From: an uncultured Prevotellaceae bacterium | GTDB lineage: Bacteria > Bacteroidota > Bacteroidia > Bacteroidales > Bacteroidaceae | Reading direction: 5' to 3' | NCBI GenBank assembly: GCA_902778255.1 | Contig: CACYXD010000005.1 | Span: 124,001-188,000 of the forward strand | Length of the DNA: 64,000 nt | Shown here: positions 24,742 through 32,454 of the stretch, in pieces | Numbering within the stretch: position 1 is the stretch's first letter | Layout of the letters: the number at the start of each line of letters is the position of its first letter | Notes under the pieces: generated by a model | Told to the model about the DNA's origin: nothing | Databases searched by the model: none | The model's input: the letters and a program-made list of their open reading frames with translations, nothing else | Made by a program: the position numbers and the translations under genes

Positions 24742-25011
24742 TTATTCTTCGACAATTCCTGCCTCAAGCCATTTCTCTATCAACATTTGAGCATCATTTT
24801 TGGCTGTGGCTTCGTCAATCTCATATTCATCAAGGAGCAGTTTTGTCAGCTTGTCGGCGTCGAAGTCTGTTCCTTGAATGTTTTGCCATAGATACGCAGC
24901 CGACTCATTCATGCTGATGATACGGCTGAAATCAATATTCTCAACGCCTTCTGCTACGATGATGTTCTCATTGCAGACGGAACGTAGTCTGAATCCTTTT
25001 TTTGTCTTCAT
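24742..25011 (-). CDS. PqqD-family peptide-chaperone-like protein
   Basis: An 89-residue protein with the winged-helix RRE fold pattern of PqqD: SRIISMNESAAYLWQNIQG followed by LTKLLLDEYEIDEATAKNDA and a closing helix LIEKWLEAGIVEE. PqqD-like proteins bind precursor peptides for modifying enzymes. The MKTKKGFRLR start overlaps the S24 peptidase gene by four bases. With the HprK-like kinase and peptidase upstream it forms a compact cluster; no radical-SAM, cyclase or obvious precursor peptide is beside it. Confidence 0.8.
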   Translation of the reverse strand: MKTKKGFRLRSVCNENIIVAEGVENIDFSRIISMNESAAYLWQNIQGTDFDADKLTKLLLDEYEIDEATAKNDAQMLIEKWLEAGIVEE

Positions 25012-25487
25012 TTGAATCGTTGGGGTATATGTGGATAAATAATGAATAATAAGTAGCAGCGAATAGGGTAGAGACGTGTCCACCACCATGAGTAGATGCG
25101 CCATTTACGGCTTTCTGTGCTGTCAAGCTTGTTGCGGCCTTTCCTGTAAAAGCCAATGGCTTTGGCACGGATATCATCGAGCATACAATGCTCAACGTTC
25201 AGATTACCGTCACCACGCAATGTTACTTGTTGTCCGTCGATCTTGATGATGCGATGAAGCACGAAATGGCCCTTAGTAATTTCTGCCAATACAGCATCGT
25301 TTACTTGAGGGTGGTCAATGGCTTTCAGTAGCGCTTTATCGCGTCCGTCTTCAAGGAAAGGCCGCATACTGCGTCCACGCAAAGGCAGAGTGACGGTATG
25401 ACCTGCCTGAAGTTGCTCGACAACAAAAGGCAGCAGCACGTCATTGCGCATCTGTATGGTCTTTATCGTGCTATCGTTTTGTGACAT
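25008..25487 (-). CDS. S24/S26-type peptidase
   Basis: 159 residues with LPLRGRSMRPFLEDGRDKA (the G-x-S-M-x-P serine motif), HFVLHRIIKIDGQQV and LRGDGNLNVEHC, typical of the S24/S26 signal-peptidase-like fold; a hydrophobic stretch near the C terminus (CYLLFIIYP) may attach it to the membrane. It probably cleaves a leader from a peptide handled by the neighbouring PqqD protein, an inference from context. Overlaps the kinase gene by 25 bases and the PqqD gene by four. Confidence 0.75.
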   Translation of the reverse strand: MSQNDSTIKTIQMRNDVLLPFVVEQLQAGHTVTLPLRGRSMRPFLEDGRDKALLKAIDHPQVNDAVLAEITKGHFVLHRIIKIDGQQVTLRGDGNLNVEHCMLDDIRAKAIGFYRKGRNKLDSTESRKWRIYSWWWTRLYPIRCYLLFIIYPHIPQRFK

Positions 25488-26344
25488 ATTCGGGCAGCCT
25501 CTTCATCAGGCAGACAATAGAGGGTGTAAATTGGTGTTGTTTCAATAATCCTGGTGACAGCATCACATAGGTGATTGTAGATGTCTGAATCCCATTTCAT
25601 GCTGCTACAGGCGGGTAATACGGATGCGAAAGCCTGTACGGGAGCCAGTTGCTCAATGCTATTCTTGGGGGCTCGTTCTATGCGGGTCACAGCACCCAGT
25701 TTGGCTTTGATATTACGGTAGCAGGGGGTCTTTCCACTCCAAGGAGAGCCGAATATATAGGGCTGTCCGTCTTCCATGATGCGAACAACGGGGTTGTCGT
25801 CGTTCATCAGCTGGCAGTTCTCTATGTGGGTCATCCAAAGAGCAGAGTGAGTGCTCTTTCCTGTGCCGCTCTGAGCGATGAACGGATAACCATAATCACC
25901 CTGCATGATGGTTGATGCGTGAATCAACATGGTGTGGTGGAATGCGCCGGCGAAGGCATAAACCAACATGATGGCATCGTTGAGTCCGAACGAGCGCATC
26001 ACCCAGTCGCCATTCAATGCGCAGCGGCATTCAGAGAATGTGTTGTTGGTAATTAGGAGACAGCAGTCGCGGTTGTGGATATCACGGATGATAAACTGGT
26101 AACCGCCATCGTTAAGGCGATAGACTATGGTATCGCCATTGCCTGTGTCGAATTTTCTGATAAGCTGCCGCTCTTTTATTGGTTTGGTATCATCGTCAAT
26201 CGTCAAGGAAAACAGGAGCCTGTTAGGTGCGGCGTTACAGGCAAAAGGACGGAATGACGGGAGCAAGTCCATGGAATTACGCCCGTTGCAAAAGCGCAAG
26301 CATATGCCGTGTTCTGCTATATTGAAATAGTTAGTCCTTTGCAT
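25463..26344 (-). CDS. HprK-like (HPr kinase/PEPCK-fold) protein
   Basis: 293 residues. The N-terminal half is variable; the C-terminal half carries a kinase P-loop, PFIAQSGTGKSTHSALW, followed by LMNDDNPVVRI and FGSPWSGKTPCYRN, as in HPr-serine kinases. The regulatory N-terminal domain of true HprK is absent, so it is more like the HprK-related proteins linked to PqqD genes and to lasso-type peptide kinases. A role in phosphorylating a peptide or sugar is possible but unproven. Start overlaps the exported-protein gene by 14 bases. Confidence 0.75.
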   Translation of the reverse strand: MQRTNYFNIAEHGICLRFCNGRNSMDLLPSFRPFACNAAPNRLLFSLTIDDDTKPIKERQLIRKFDTGNGDTIVYRLNDGGYQFIIRDIHNRDCCLLITNNTFSECRCALNGDWVMRSFGLNDAIMLVYAFAGAFHHTMLIHASTIMQGDYGYPFIAQSGTGKSTHSALWMTHIENCQLMNDDNPVVRIMEDGQPYIFGSPWSGKTPCYRNIKAKLGAVTRIERAPKNSIEQLAPVQAFASVLPACSSMKWDSDIYNHLCDAVTRIIETTPIYTLYCLPDEEAARICHKTIAR

Positions 26345-26780
26345 TCACGTCATCGTAGAAATTGCGCAGATCAACGACCTTGAACTGAAAGTCCTCATTG
26401 CCCAACAGTCGGATATCATATCCTTGACGCTGCTTCTTTGAAGGCATATAGAGCTTTCGCGTTTTCAAGTATTTCTTTTCTACTTTCTTGCGATTCTTGT
26501 GGGCATAGACAATGCATGTGCGATGGGGCATCTGCTTGGCTGATGCCAGATAGTCACGCAGTTGAAGGGAGTAGAGCTGGCGAGCCTGCAGAAACTTATT
26601 CTTTTTTTCTATCCAGGCGCTGTCTATTTCCTGTACATTAGTGAAATAGACAATGGTGTCGTTAAACGATGCCGCCATACCAAACATATACATCTTTGGT
26701 ACTTGCACTTTCTTCGCTTCTGCTGTTGCGGACATTCCCAATGCCACAACCAATAATGATATATATATTATATTCTTCAT
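26331..26780 (-). CDS. Exported protein of unknown function, first gene of the PqqD cluster
   Basis: 149 residues with a clean signal peptide (MKNIIYISLLVVALGMSATAEA), then a basic mature part rich in Lys, Arg and Tyr (KNRKKVEKKYLKTRKLYMPSK). I do not recognise the family. It could be a periplasmic partner of the cluster or an unrelated gene carried with it; the 14-base overlap with the HprK-like gene favours shared expression. The gap from the upstream sigma-factor gene is only 35 bases, so read-through from rpoD is possible. Confidence 0.65.
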   Translation of the reverse strand: MKNIIYISLLVVALGMSATAEAKKVQVPKMYMFGMAASFNDTIVYFTNVQEIDSAWIEKKNKFLQARQLYSLQLRDYLASAKQMPHRTCIVYAHKNRKKVEKKYLKTRKLYMPSKKQRQGYDIRLLGNEDFQFKVVDLRNFYDDVNAKD

Positions 26781-26815
26781 TTATGATTATGGAGATAATC
26801 TCCTTTTTGTTTTCT

Positions 26816-27676
26816 TTATCCCAAAAAGCCTTTCAGCATCTCGTTTTGGGTACTATAGCGCAAACGACGGATGGCTTTTTCCTTGATTTGCCTGACGCGT
26901 TCTCTTGTCAGCTTGTATTTCTCACCTATCTCGTCAAGGGTCATTTCTGGTTGCCCTATTCCGAAATATGCGGTTAGCACCAGACGCTCGCGTTCGTTAA
27001 GTCCCTGTAGCGCCTTCTGGATTTCCTGGCGGAGCGACTCTAGCAGTAATTGCCTGTCAGCAGAGGGCGAACTGTCGTTGACCAGAACGTCGAGCAGTGA
27101 ACTGTCTTCGCCATCGAAAAGAGGTGCGTCAACTGATACGTGCTTGCCATTGATGCTCATGGCTTCGTCTATCTTCTCTGCAGGGAGGTCCACGTGTTCC
27201 GATATCTCATCTACTGACGGGCGTCGCTCATTCTCCTGTTCAAAACGATTGAGCACCTGACTGATTTTGTTGACTGAGCTGACTTGGTTCAGGGGCAGCC
27301 TGACGATACGGCTTTGGTCGGCAATAGCCTGCAGGATGCTCTGGCGAATCCACCATACGGCATAGGATATGAACTTAAAGCCGCGGGTCTCGTCAAATCG
27401 TTCGGCTGCCTTGATAAGTCCCAAGTTGCCTTCATTAATCAGGTCAGCCAATGCCAGACCTTGGTTCTGGTATTGCTTGGCTACGCTGACCACGAATCGC
27501 AGGTTAGCTTTTGTTAGGCGCTCCAGTGCTTTCTGGTCGCCTTTTTTGATTCGCATGGCTAAGTCTACTTCCTCTTCTGTCGAGAGGAGTTCTTCTTTCC
27601 CTATATCCTGTAGGTACTTGTCAAGCGACTCTCCTTCGCGGTTGGTAATTGATTTAGTTATTTTTAGTTGTCTCAT
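26816..27676 (-). CDS. rpoD: Primary sigma factor (RpoD/SigA-type), copy 1
   Basis: 286 residues, the length of the Bacteroidota housekeeping sigma factor, which lacks the long region 1.1. [13 protein letters not shown] opens it; region 2 has [20 protein letters not shown] and [13 protein letters not shown]; region 4 ends in [18 protein letters not shown]. It recognises the TAnnTTTG/TTTG promoters seen throughout the window. A paralogue lies at 47350-48222 with a near-identical region 2 and a divergent 3 and 4.1. Which is the main factor is not certain; this one, followed by the commonest Bacteroides-like C terminus, is the better candidate. Confidence 0.9.
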   Translation of the reverse strand: MRQLKITKSITNREGESLDKYLQDIGKEELLSTEEEVDLAMRIKKGDQKALERLTKANLRFVVSVAKQYQNQGLALADLINEGNLGLIKAAERFDETRGFKFISYAVWWIRQSILQAIADQSRIVRLPLNQVSSVNKISQVLNRFEQENERRPSVDEISEHVDLPAEKIDEAMSINGKHVSVDAPLFDGEDSSLLDVLVNDSSPSADRQLLLESLRQEIQKALQGLNERERLVLTAYFGIGQPEMTLDEIGEKYKLTRERVRQIKEKAIRRLRYSTQNEMLKGFLG

Positions 27677-27708
27677 CAGTTAGCGTGTCTGTTTTGCAAG
27701 ACGTTCGG

Positions 27709-27716
27709 CAAAGGTA
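27709..27716 (-). promoter_or_regulatory. -7 promoter box for rpoD copy 1
   Basis: Complement TACCTTTG, 32 bases from the start codon. Confidence 0.55.
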
Positions 27717-27741
27717 GTTCAAAAAAATGAAACAGCCAAAT

Positions 27742-27786
27742 AAAAAGTGCAGATTCTTGTGATTGCCTCATAGAATCTGCACTTTT
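27742..27786. terminator. Terminator after htrA
   Basis: AAAAAGTGCAGATTCT (27742-27757) and its exact inverse AGAATCTGCACTTTT (27772-27786) form a 15-bp stem with a 14-base loop; the U-run on the minus strand ends the htrA transcript ahead of rpoD. Confidence 0.8.
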
Positions 27787-27809
27787 GATCCTTTATTTCA
27801 AACATTCAA

Positions 27810-29306
27810 CTACTCTTCTTCCAGTTGGATGACGAAGTAGGCTCTCTTGCCAGTGGGGAACATTCCCTTGATAATCAGCACAGGCTCTTTTGATGTTGAG
27901 GCGCTCTTGACTATTTCCTGTAAATCCTCAATGGCCTTCATCGGCTCGTCGTTGACGCGTTGGATTATGAATCCCTTTGGTATGCCTGCCTGCTTCATCT
28001 TACCGCCGTTAACCTTGATGACCTCCAAGCCATATGATATCTCCAGCTGTTCTTTCTGTGCCTTTGTTATTTCACGGAAGTCGGCACCAAGTACGTCCAG
28101 GTCGGCATTCTTTACCACCTTGGTGTTGCCCTGCTCATTGCGCAGCGTCACGTCTTTCGTATGTTTCTTCTTGTTGTGCAGGTAGGTGAGTGAAATCTTG
28201 TCGCCAGGACGCTTCTGGGCGATGATGCCGCTCAGGTCACCAAACTTGGTCACTTTCTGACCGTCCACCTCGGTGATGATGTCGCCTTTCTCGATACCTG
28301 CCTCTGCAGCTGCGCTGTTGTCAACGACCTCGGCTACATAGATGCCCTCCATTGTGCCGTAGTCGGTGGCCTCCTTGCCCTGCTCTTTCTCTATGTCAAC
28401 CTGTGTCTTGACATCACGGCCGCTGATACCGATCATGGCGCGTTGCACAGTACCATATTGCTTCAGGTCGGCCACCACCTTATTCATCATTGTAGTGGGG
28501 ATGGCGAAACCGTAACCACTATAGGAACCAGTTTGAGAATAGAGCATAGCGTTGATACCTACCAGTTCACCGTTGGTGTTGACAAGGGCGCCGCCTGAGT
28601 TGCCTGCATTGATGGCTGCATCTGTCTGGATAAAACTTTCCACACCATTGGCTCCCAGCGTACGTGCCTTGGCCGAGATGATGCCAGCTGTGACAGTATT
28701 GTTTAGACCCAATGGGTTGCCGATAGCCAGTACCCATTCGCCTACCTTTACATTGTCACTGTTGGCAATGCGGATTGCAGGCAGGTTCTTGGCGTCAATT
28801 TTGATAAGAGCCAGGTCTGTCGTCTTGTCAGTACCGATGATACGGGCTGAATATTCCTTGTTGTCGTTAAGGGTGACGGTCAGCTCGTCGGCTCCGTCAA
28901 CGACGTGGTTGTTGGTCACGATATAACCATCGGTCGAGATGATTACGCCCGAGCCGGTGGCTGTCTTCTTTGGAGTCTGCACCTGCTGTTTGCGCGTGCC
29001 ACCTTGTCCGCGCTGTCCGCGACCGAAAAATCCGCCAAAGGGGTCGCTGAAGAAATCCTCGAAGGGGTCACTTTGCATCTCTACGGTCTGGATCTTTGAG
29101 TTCTGTACATATTTAATATGGACAACAGTAGGAAGGGCCTTTTCTGCGGCGTAGGTCAAATCTACTGGCTGTACGGCAGTTGCTACTGACAGTTCCTGCT
29201 GTTCAGGTTCTTGAGGTGCTGCCTGTGTTTCGTTGAATGCAGCTACCGAGAAAACAATCGCTGCCACGCTAAGGGTGGGAATCACGTAATTTACAATCTT
29301 TTTCAT
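27810..29306 (-). CDS. HtrA/DegP-family periplasmic serine protease
   Basis: Degrades or refolds misfolded envelope proteins. 498 residues: signal peptide (MKKIVNYVIPTLSVAAIVFS), a trypsin-like domain with the triad in IVTNNHVVDGADE (His), TTDLALIKID (Asp) and INAGNSGGALVN (Ser), and two PDZ domains (IYVAEVVDNSAAAEAGIEKGD, and YGLEVIKVNGGKMKQAGI near the C terminus). A Gly/Arg/Gln-rich insert (GRGQRGQGGTRKQQ) lies before the catalytic core. Own promoter and terminator; not in an operon. Confidence 0.95.
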   Translation of the reverse strand: MKKIVNYVIPTLSVAAIVFSVAAFNETQAAPQEPEQQELSVATAVQPVDLTYAAEKALPTVVHIKYVQNSKIQTVEMQSDPFEDFFSDPFGGFFGRGQRGQGGTRKQQVQTPKKTATGSGVIISTDGYIVTNNHVVDGADELTVTLNDNKEYSARIIGTDKTTDLALIKIDAKNLPAIRIANSDNVKVGEWVLAIGNPLGLNNTVTAGIISAKARTLGANGVESFIQTDAAINAGNSGGALVNTNGELVGINAMLYSQTGSYSGYGFAIPTTMMNKVVADLKQYGTVQRAMIGISGRDVKTQVDIEKEQGKEATDYGTMEGIYVAEVVDNSAAAEAGIEKGDIITEVDGQKVTKFGDLSGIIAQKRPGDKISLTYLHNKKKHTKDVTLRNEQGNTKVVKNADLDVLGADFREITKAQKEQLEISYGLEVIKVNGGKMKQAGIPKGFIIQRVNDEPMKAIEDLQEIVKSASTSKEPVLIIKGMFPTGKRAYFVIQLEEE

Positions 29307-29356
29307 TTTCTATTTTCTTATGTTAATGATGCATGTTTGGTTTTATTCCTTTGATG

Positions 29357-29364
29357 CAAATATA
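29357..29364 (-). promoter_or_regulatory. -7 promoter box for htrA
   Basis: Complement TATATTTG, about 50 bases ahead of the start codon. Confidence 0.5.
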
Positions 29365-29504
29365 GGCTCAAAGTTTATGAATATGCCATTTTGTCGCTGT
29401 TTTTTCTTGCATTTTAACACTTCCAGCAGCCTCTTTAAAATCCGTTTGCGACTGCTGACAAAAAATTTACATTCGTTTAATGACTTAATTTAAAATAAAA
29501 TTAG

Positions 29505-29512
29505 TACCTTTG
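29505..29512 (+). promoter_or_regulatory. -7 promoter box for RNase P RNA
   Basis: TACCTTTG, seven bases before the 5' end predicted from pairing of the RNA termini. Confidence 0.7.
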
Positions 29513-29518
29513 TCGGCT

Positions 29519-29902
29519 GAAAGCACTGCTCCGGCTTGCCGCTGGCGCTTCTGAAAGGAGGGGCGAGAGGAAAGTCCGGGCGGCACAGGGCGCTCCACTT
29601 CTGAAAGTAGAAGCAGCTGGCAACAGTTGGTTAGGGAAGAAGAAAATAACCGCCTCGCAAGAGGTAAGGGTGAGAAGGTGGTGTAAGAGACCACCAGTCG
29701 GCGGGTGATCGTCGGGCTGTTCCCACTGGAGGCCGCAAGTTCATGTAAACCATCGCCATGTAAGGGTAGCCCGCCCGAGTTTCTGCAAGGGATGCGATGG
29801 AGGGTAGAACGCTAGAGACGTACGGCGACGTGCGTAGTAGATAAATGGCAGGCACCAGTGGCATCACTGGCACAGAACCCGGCTTATAGGGGCAATGCTT
29901 TC
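29519..29902 (+). ncRNA. rnpB: RNase P RNA (type A, Bacteroidota form)
   Basis: Catalytic RNA that removes 5' leaders from pre-tRNA. The ends pair (GAAAGCA with TGCTTTC). The 5' core AGAGGAAAGTCCGGGC and the 3' core CACAGAACCCGGCTTATAGG are the universal conserved segments; ACGCTAGAGACGTACG and GGGTAGCCCGCCCGAG lie between. A T-run at 29903-29908 ends it. A C-rich purine cluster in the middle shows normal helices. Length is within the usual range. Confidence 0.95.
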
Positions 29903-29955
29903 TTTTTTAGTGAAGAGTGAAAACTGAAGAATTTGCTTCCGCTATATAGAGGCTT

Positions 29956-31278
29956 ATGGGACTAAAGAAACTGATACATTTCCTTCAGATTGAAATATGG
30001 CGTATTCCAGATGAAGAATTGTCGCCAGTACGTCGAGTTGCTTACGAGGTGATCAAGATTGCCTCGCTGGCCATTCGTTTCTTTACGGCTAAGCGCGTAA
30101 TGAACCAGGCTGCTGCCCTTACTTATTCCACGCTGTTGGCCATCGTGCCCATTTTGGCTGTGGTCTTTGCCATCGCCCGTGGCTTCGGCTATAATAAATA
30201 TATAGAGGTGTGGTTTCGTGATGCTTTCTCATCGCAGCCACAGGTGGCTGAGGTACTCATCAGTTTTGTCAACAGTTATCTGGTCCACACCAAGAGTGGC
30301 ATCTTCCTGGGCGTAGGTCTCGTATTTATGCTCTATACGGTGATGATGCTGGTCAATAATATCGAACTGACTTTCAACGAGATATGGCAGGTAAAGAAAA
30401 AACGCAGTATCTTCCGTACTATTACGGACTATATGGCCATGTTCTTTCTTTTCCCCATACTTATCGTCGTCTCATCGGGTCTTAGCCTCTTTCTGGCTAC
30501 GATGGCCGACTCTATGGATGGCTTTTTGCTGCTGGGTTCCACGCTGAAATTTCTGATCGACGCAGCGCCATATTTCCTGATGTGTCTGCTCTTCATCGGA
30601 CTCTACGTCTTCATGCCAAATACCCATGTGAAGGTGAAGAACGCCATAGTGCCAGGCATTCTCTCAGGTATCGCCATGCAAATTGTGCAGTTTGTCTATA
30701 TTCATTCGCAGATTTGGGTCACAGGCTATAACGCAATTTACGGTTCGTTTGCAGCCCTTCCGCTGTTTATGCTATGGGTGCAAATATCGTGGACTATCTG
30801 TCTTTTTGGAGCTGAACTCACATATACTTCGCAGAATCTGGATTTCTACGATTATGATGCTCATACGGATGATATATCCCATCGCTATCAGCTTATGATA
30901 TCTGCACTCCTTATGTCGCGCATCTGCCGACGTTTTGCCGATGGGAAAGCAGCTCCCTCTGCCGATGAGCTGCGTAGTGAGACCGGTATCCCCATTCGTA
31001 TCGTCAACGACCTGCTTTTCAAACTCTCTGAGGCCCACTTGATTATCGAGGTCTCGTCTGATGAAAAAGGCGGCATTTCTACCTATGTGCCAGCCGAGAG
31101 TCTCAGTAATCTGAGCGTAGGTGTGATGATTGACCGCTTGGAGGCACAAGGTCGCTGGACACTCGATGTGCCCCTTGGCAACCTAATGAGTGCAGAGTGG
31201 GGGCGTGCCATCGTGATGCGCATCTCTTATCTGCGTCAGGCTAAGGACGTGAAACTAGAGAATCTGGTAGGAGAGTAA
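29956..31278 (+). CDS. YihY/BrkB-family inner-membrane protein
   Basis: 440 residues. The N-terminal 290 carry about six membrane helices with the BrkB patterns MNQAAALTYSTLLAIVP, FTFNEIW-type LTFNEIWQVKK and YKFMPNTHVKVKNAIVPGIL-like YVFMPNTHVKVKNAIV, then QAYNAIYG-like GYNAIYGSFAALPLF. A soluble C-terminal region of about 130 residues resembles a winged helix (SADELRSETGIPIRIVNDLL). Often annotated as ribonuclease BN, which is incorrect for this family; true function is not known. Follows rnpB by 54 bases. Confidence 0.88.
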   Translation: MGLKKLIHFLQIEIWRIPDEELSPVRRVAYEVIKIASLAIRFFTAKRVMNQAAALTYSTLLAIVPILAVVFAIARGFGYNKYIEVWFRDAFSSQPQVAEVLISFVNSYLVHTKSGIFLGVGLVFMLYTVMMLVNNIELTFNEIWQVKKKRSIFRTITDYMAMFFLFPILIVVSSGLSLFLATMADSMDGFLLLGSTLKFLIDAAPYFLMCLLFIGLYVFMPNTHVKVKNAIVPGILSGIAMQIVQFVYIHSQIWVTGYNAIYGSFAALPLFMLWVQISWTICLFGAELTYTSQNLDFYDYDAHTDDISHRYQLMISALLMSRICRRFADGKAAPSADELRSETGIPIRIVNDLLFKLSEAHLIIEVSSDEKGGISTYVPAESLSNLSVGVMIDRLEAQGRWTLDVPLGNLMSAEWGRAIVMRISYLRQAKDVKLENLVGE

Positions 31279-31280
31279 AT

Positions 31281-31318
31281 AAAAAACGCTGCAAACAATT
31301 GTTTGCAACGTTTTTTTT
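31281..31318. terminator. Two-way terminator between brkB and the tRNA genes
   Basis: GCAAAC-AATT-GTTTGC flanked by CG pairs, with A-run on the left and T-run (31311-31318) on the right, so it can end transcription from both sides. Confidence 0.85.
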
Positions 31319-31319
31319 G

Positions 31320-31391
31320 TAGTCGATAGGGGAATCGAACCCCTATGCCAAGATTGAGAATCTTGTATCCTAACCATTAGATGAATCGACC
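31320..31391 (-). tRNA. tRNA-Glu (CUC), copy 2
   Basis: 72 bases that fold into a full cloverleaf: acceptor GGTCGAT/ATCGACT, anticodon stem CAAGA/TCTTG with loop TTCTCAA (anticodon CTC), TpsiC arm AGGGGTTCGATTCCCCT. CCA is not encoded. Identical to the copy at 31450. Glu identity is also supported by the short D arm typical of tRNA-Glu. Confidence 0.95.
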
Positions 31392-31449
31392 ATGCAGCGA
31401 ATGCTGTCAAATAATCTTGAATCTTTTTACCTAGAAGAACTGCCTTTCG

Positions 31450-31521
31450 TAGTCGATAGGGGAATCGAACCCCTATGCCAAGATTGAGAATCTTGTATCC
31501 TAACCATTAGATGAATCGACC
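31450..31521 (-). tRNA. tRNA-Glu (CUC), copy 1
   Basis: Same 72 bases as the gene at 31320-31391, 58 bases upstream of it in the same transcript. CCA not encoded. Confidence 0.95.
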
Positions 31522-31528
31522 ATGAGTG

Positions 31529-31615
31529 CGGAAGCTGGGGGATTCGAACCCCCGGTACGGGAACCCGTACGGCAGTTTAGCAAACTGCTGGTTTCAGCCA
31601 CTCACCCAAACTTCC
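31529..31615 (-). tRNA. tRNA-Ser (GCU)
   Basis: 87 bases with the long variable arm of class II tRNAs (CCGTACGGGTTCCCGTACCG). Acceptor GGAAGTT/AGCTTCC, anticodon loop TTGCTAA giving GCT, TpsiC GGGGGTTCGAATCCCCC. First gene of a three-tRNA transcript; only seven bases from the first tRNA-Glu. Confidence 0.95.
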
Positions 31616-31665
31616 TCGGCTCCCTTTCAGGACTTCCGAAAAGCATTCTCGCTCAAATGCGGGTG

Positions 31666-31673
31666 CAAAGGTA
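31666..31673 (-). promoter_or_regulatory. -7 promoter box for the tRNA cluster
   Basis: Complement TACCTTTG, about 50 bases upstream of tRNA-Ser. Confidence 0.6.
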
Positions 31674-31749
31674 CAAAATTATTCCGACACCCGCAAATTT
31701 TTTCTGCAATATTTTTTCGGTTTATTGCAAATAATGGGCTTACAAACAG

Positions 31750-32403
31750 TTAGTCCTCATATTCGGTGGTGTCCTCAATACCTGCCTCGGCCATAGCCTC
31801 GCGTCGCTCTACGCAGGTACCGCACTTGCCACAATGTTTCTCACCGCCTTTATAGCACGACCAGGTCTCGTTAAAGTTGATGCCCAGTTCATGGCCTCGC
31901 TTAGCAATCTGTCCTTTAGTAATATTGGTATAGGGCGAGATGAGGCGCACACCATTGAAAGTGCCGGCATGGGCAGCTGCGTCAAAAGCATTGACAAACT
32001 CAGGACGGCAGTCGGGGTAGATAGTGTGGTCGCCTCCGTGGTTAGCCATCATCACATACTGTAACCCACGGCTCTCAGCCATACCTACTGCTACGCTAAG
32101 CATGATGCCGTTGCGGAAGGGTACAACGGTAGATTTCATGTTTTCATCGGCATAGTGACCTTCTGGTATGGCATCGGCTCCCTGCAGGAGTGAACTTTGG
32201 AAATACTGAGCCATGAACTGCAAGGGAATGACGAGGTGCTCAATGCCCAGTCGTTGGCAATGAAGACGGGCAAAAGGGATCTCGCGGGCATTATGATTAG
32301 ATCCGTAGTCGAAGGAGATGGCCAGTGCAATGCGGTCTTGATAGTCATAGAGTAGCGTCGTGCTGTCCATTCCTCCACTGAGAATCAGGATTGAATCTTT
32401 CAT
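31750..32403 (-). CDS. queC: 7-cyano-7-deazaguanine synthase QueC
   Basis: Makes preQ0 from carboxy-deazaguanine and ammonia with ATP in queuosine synthesis. 217 residues; PP-loop ILSGGMDSTTLLYDY at the N terminus, and the zinc site in ETWSCYKGGEKHCGKCGTCVERR (split: CYKGGEKHCG and KCGTC). Follows the S9 peptidase gene by 51 bases; no other que gene is in the window. Confidence 0.95.
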   Translation of the reverse strand: MKDSILILSGGMDSTTLLYDYQDRIALAISFDYGSNHNAREIPFARLHCQRLGIEHLVIPLQFMAQYFQSSLLQGADAIPEGHYADENMKSTVVPFRNGIMLSVAVGMAESRGLQYVMMANHGGDHTIYPDCRPEFVNAFDAAAHAGTFNGVRLISPYTNITKGQIAKRGHELGINFNETWSCYKGGEKHCGKCGTCVERREAMAEAGIEDTTEYED

Positions 32404-32454
32404 ACGGTTATTTCACTATTCATTATTTTCTTTTCACTCTTCACTAGCGAAGCG

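Noticed and set aside
26791-26803. GGAGATAATCTCC palindrome as a terminator
   Set aside because: The stem is five base pairs and the T-run lies on the plus strand, where no gene ends.
31705-31729. TGCAATA/TATTGCA hairpin as a queC terminator
   Set aside because: Stem is A+T-rich and no U-run follows on the minus strand.
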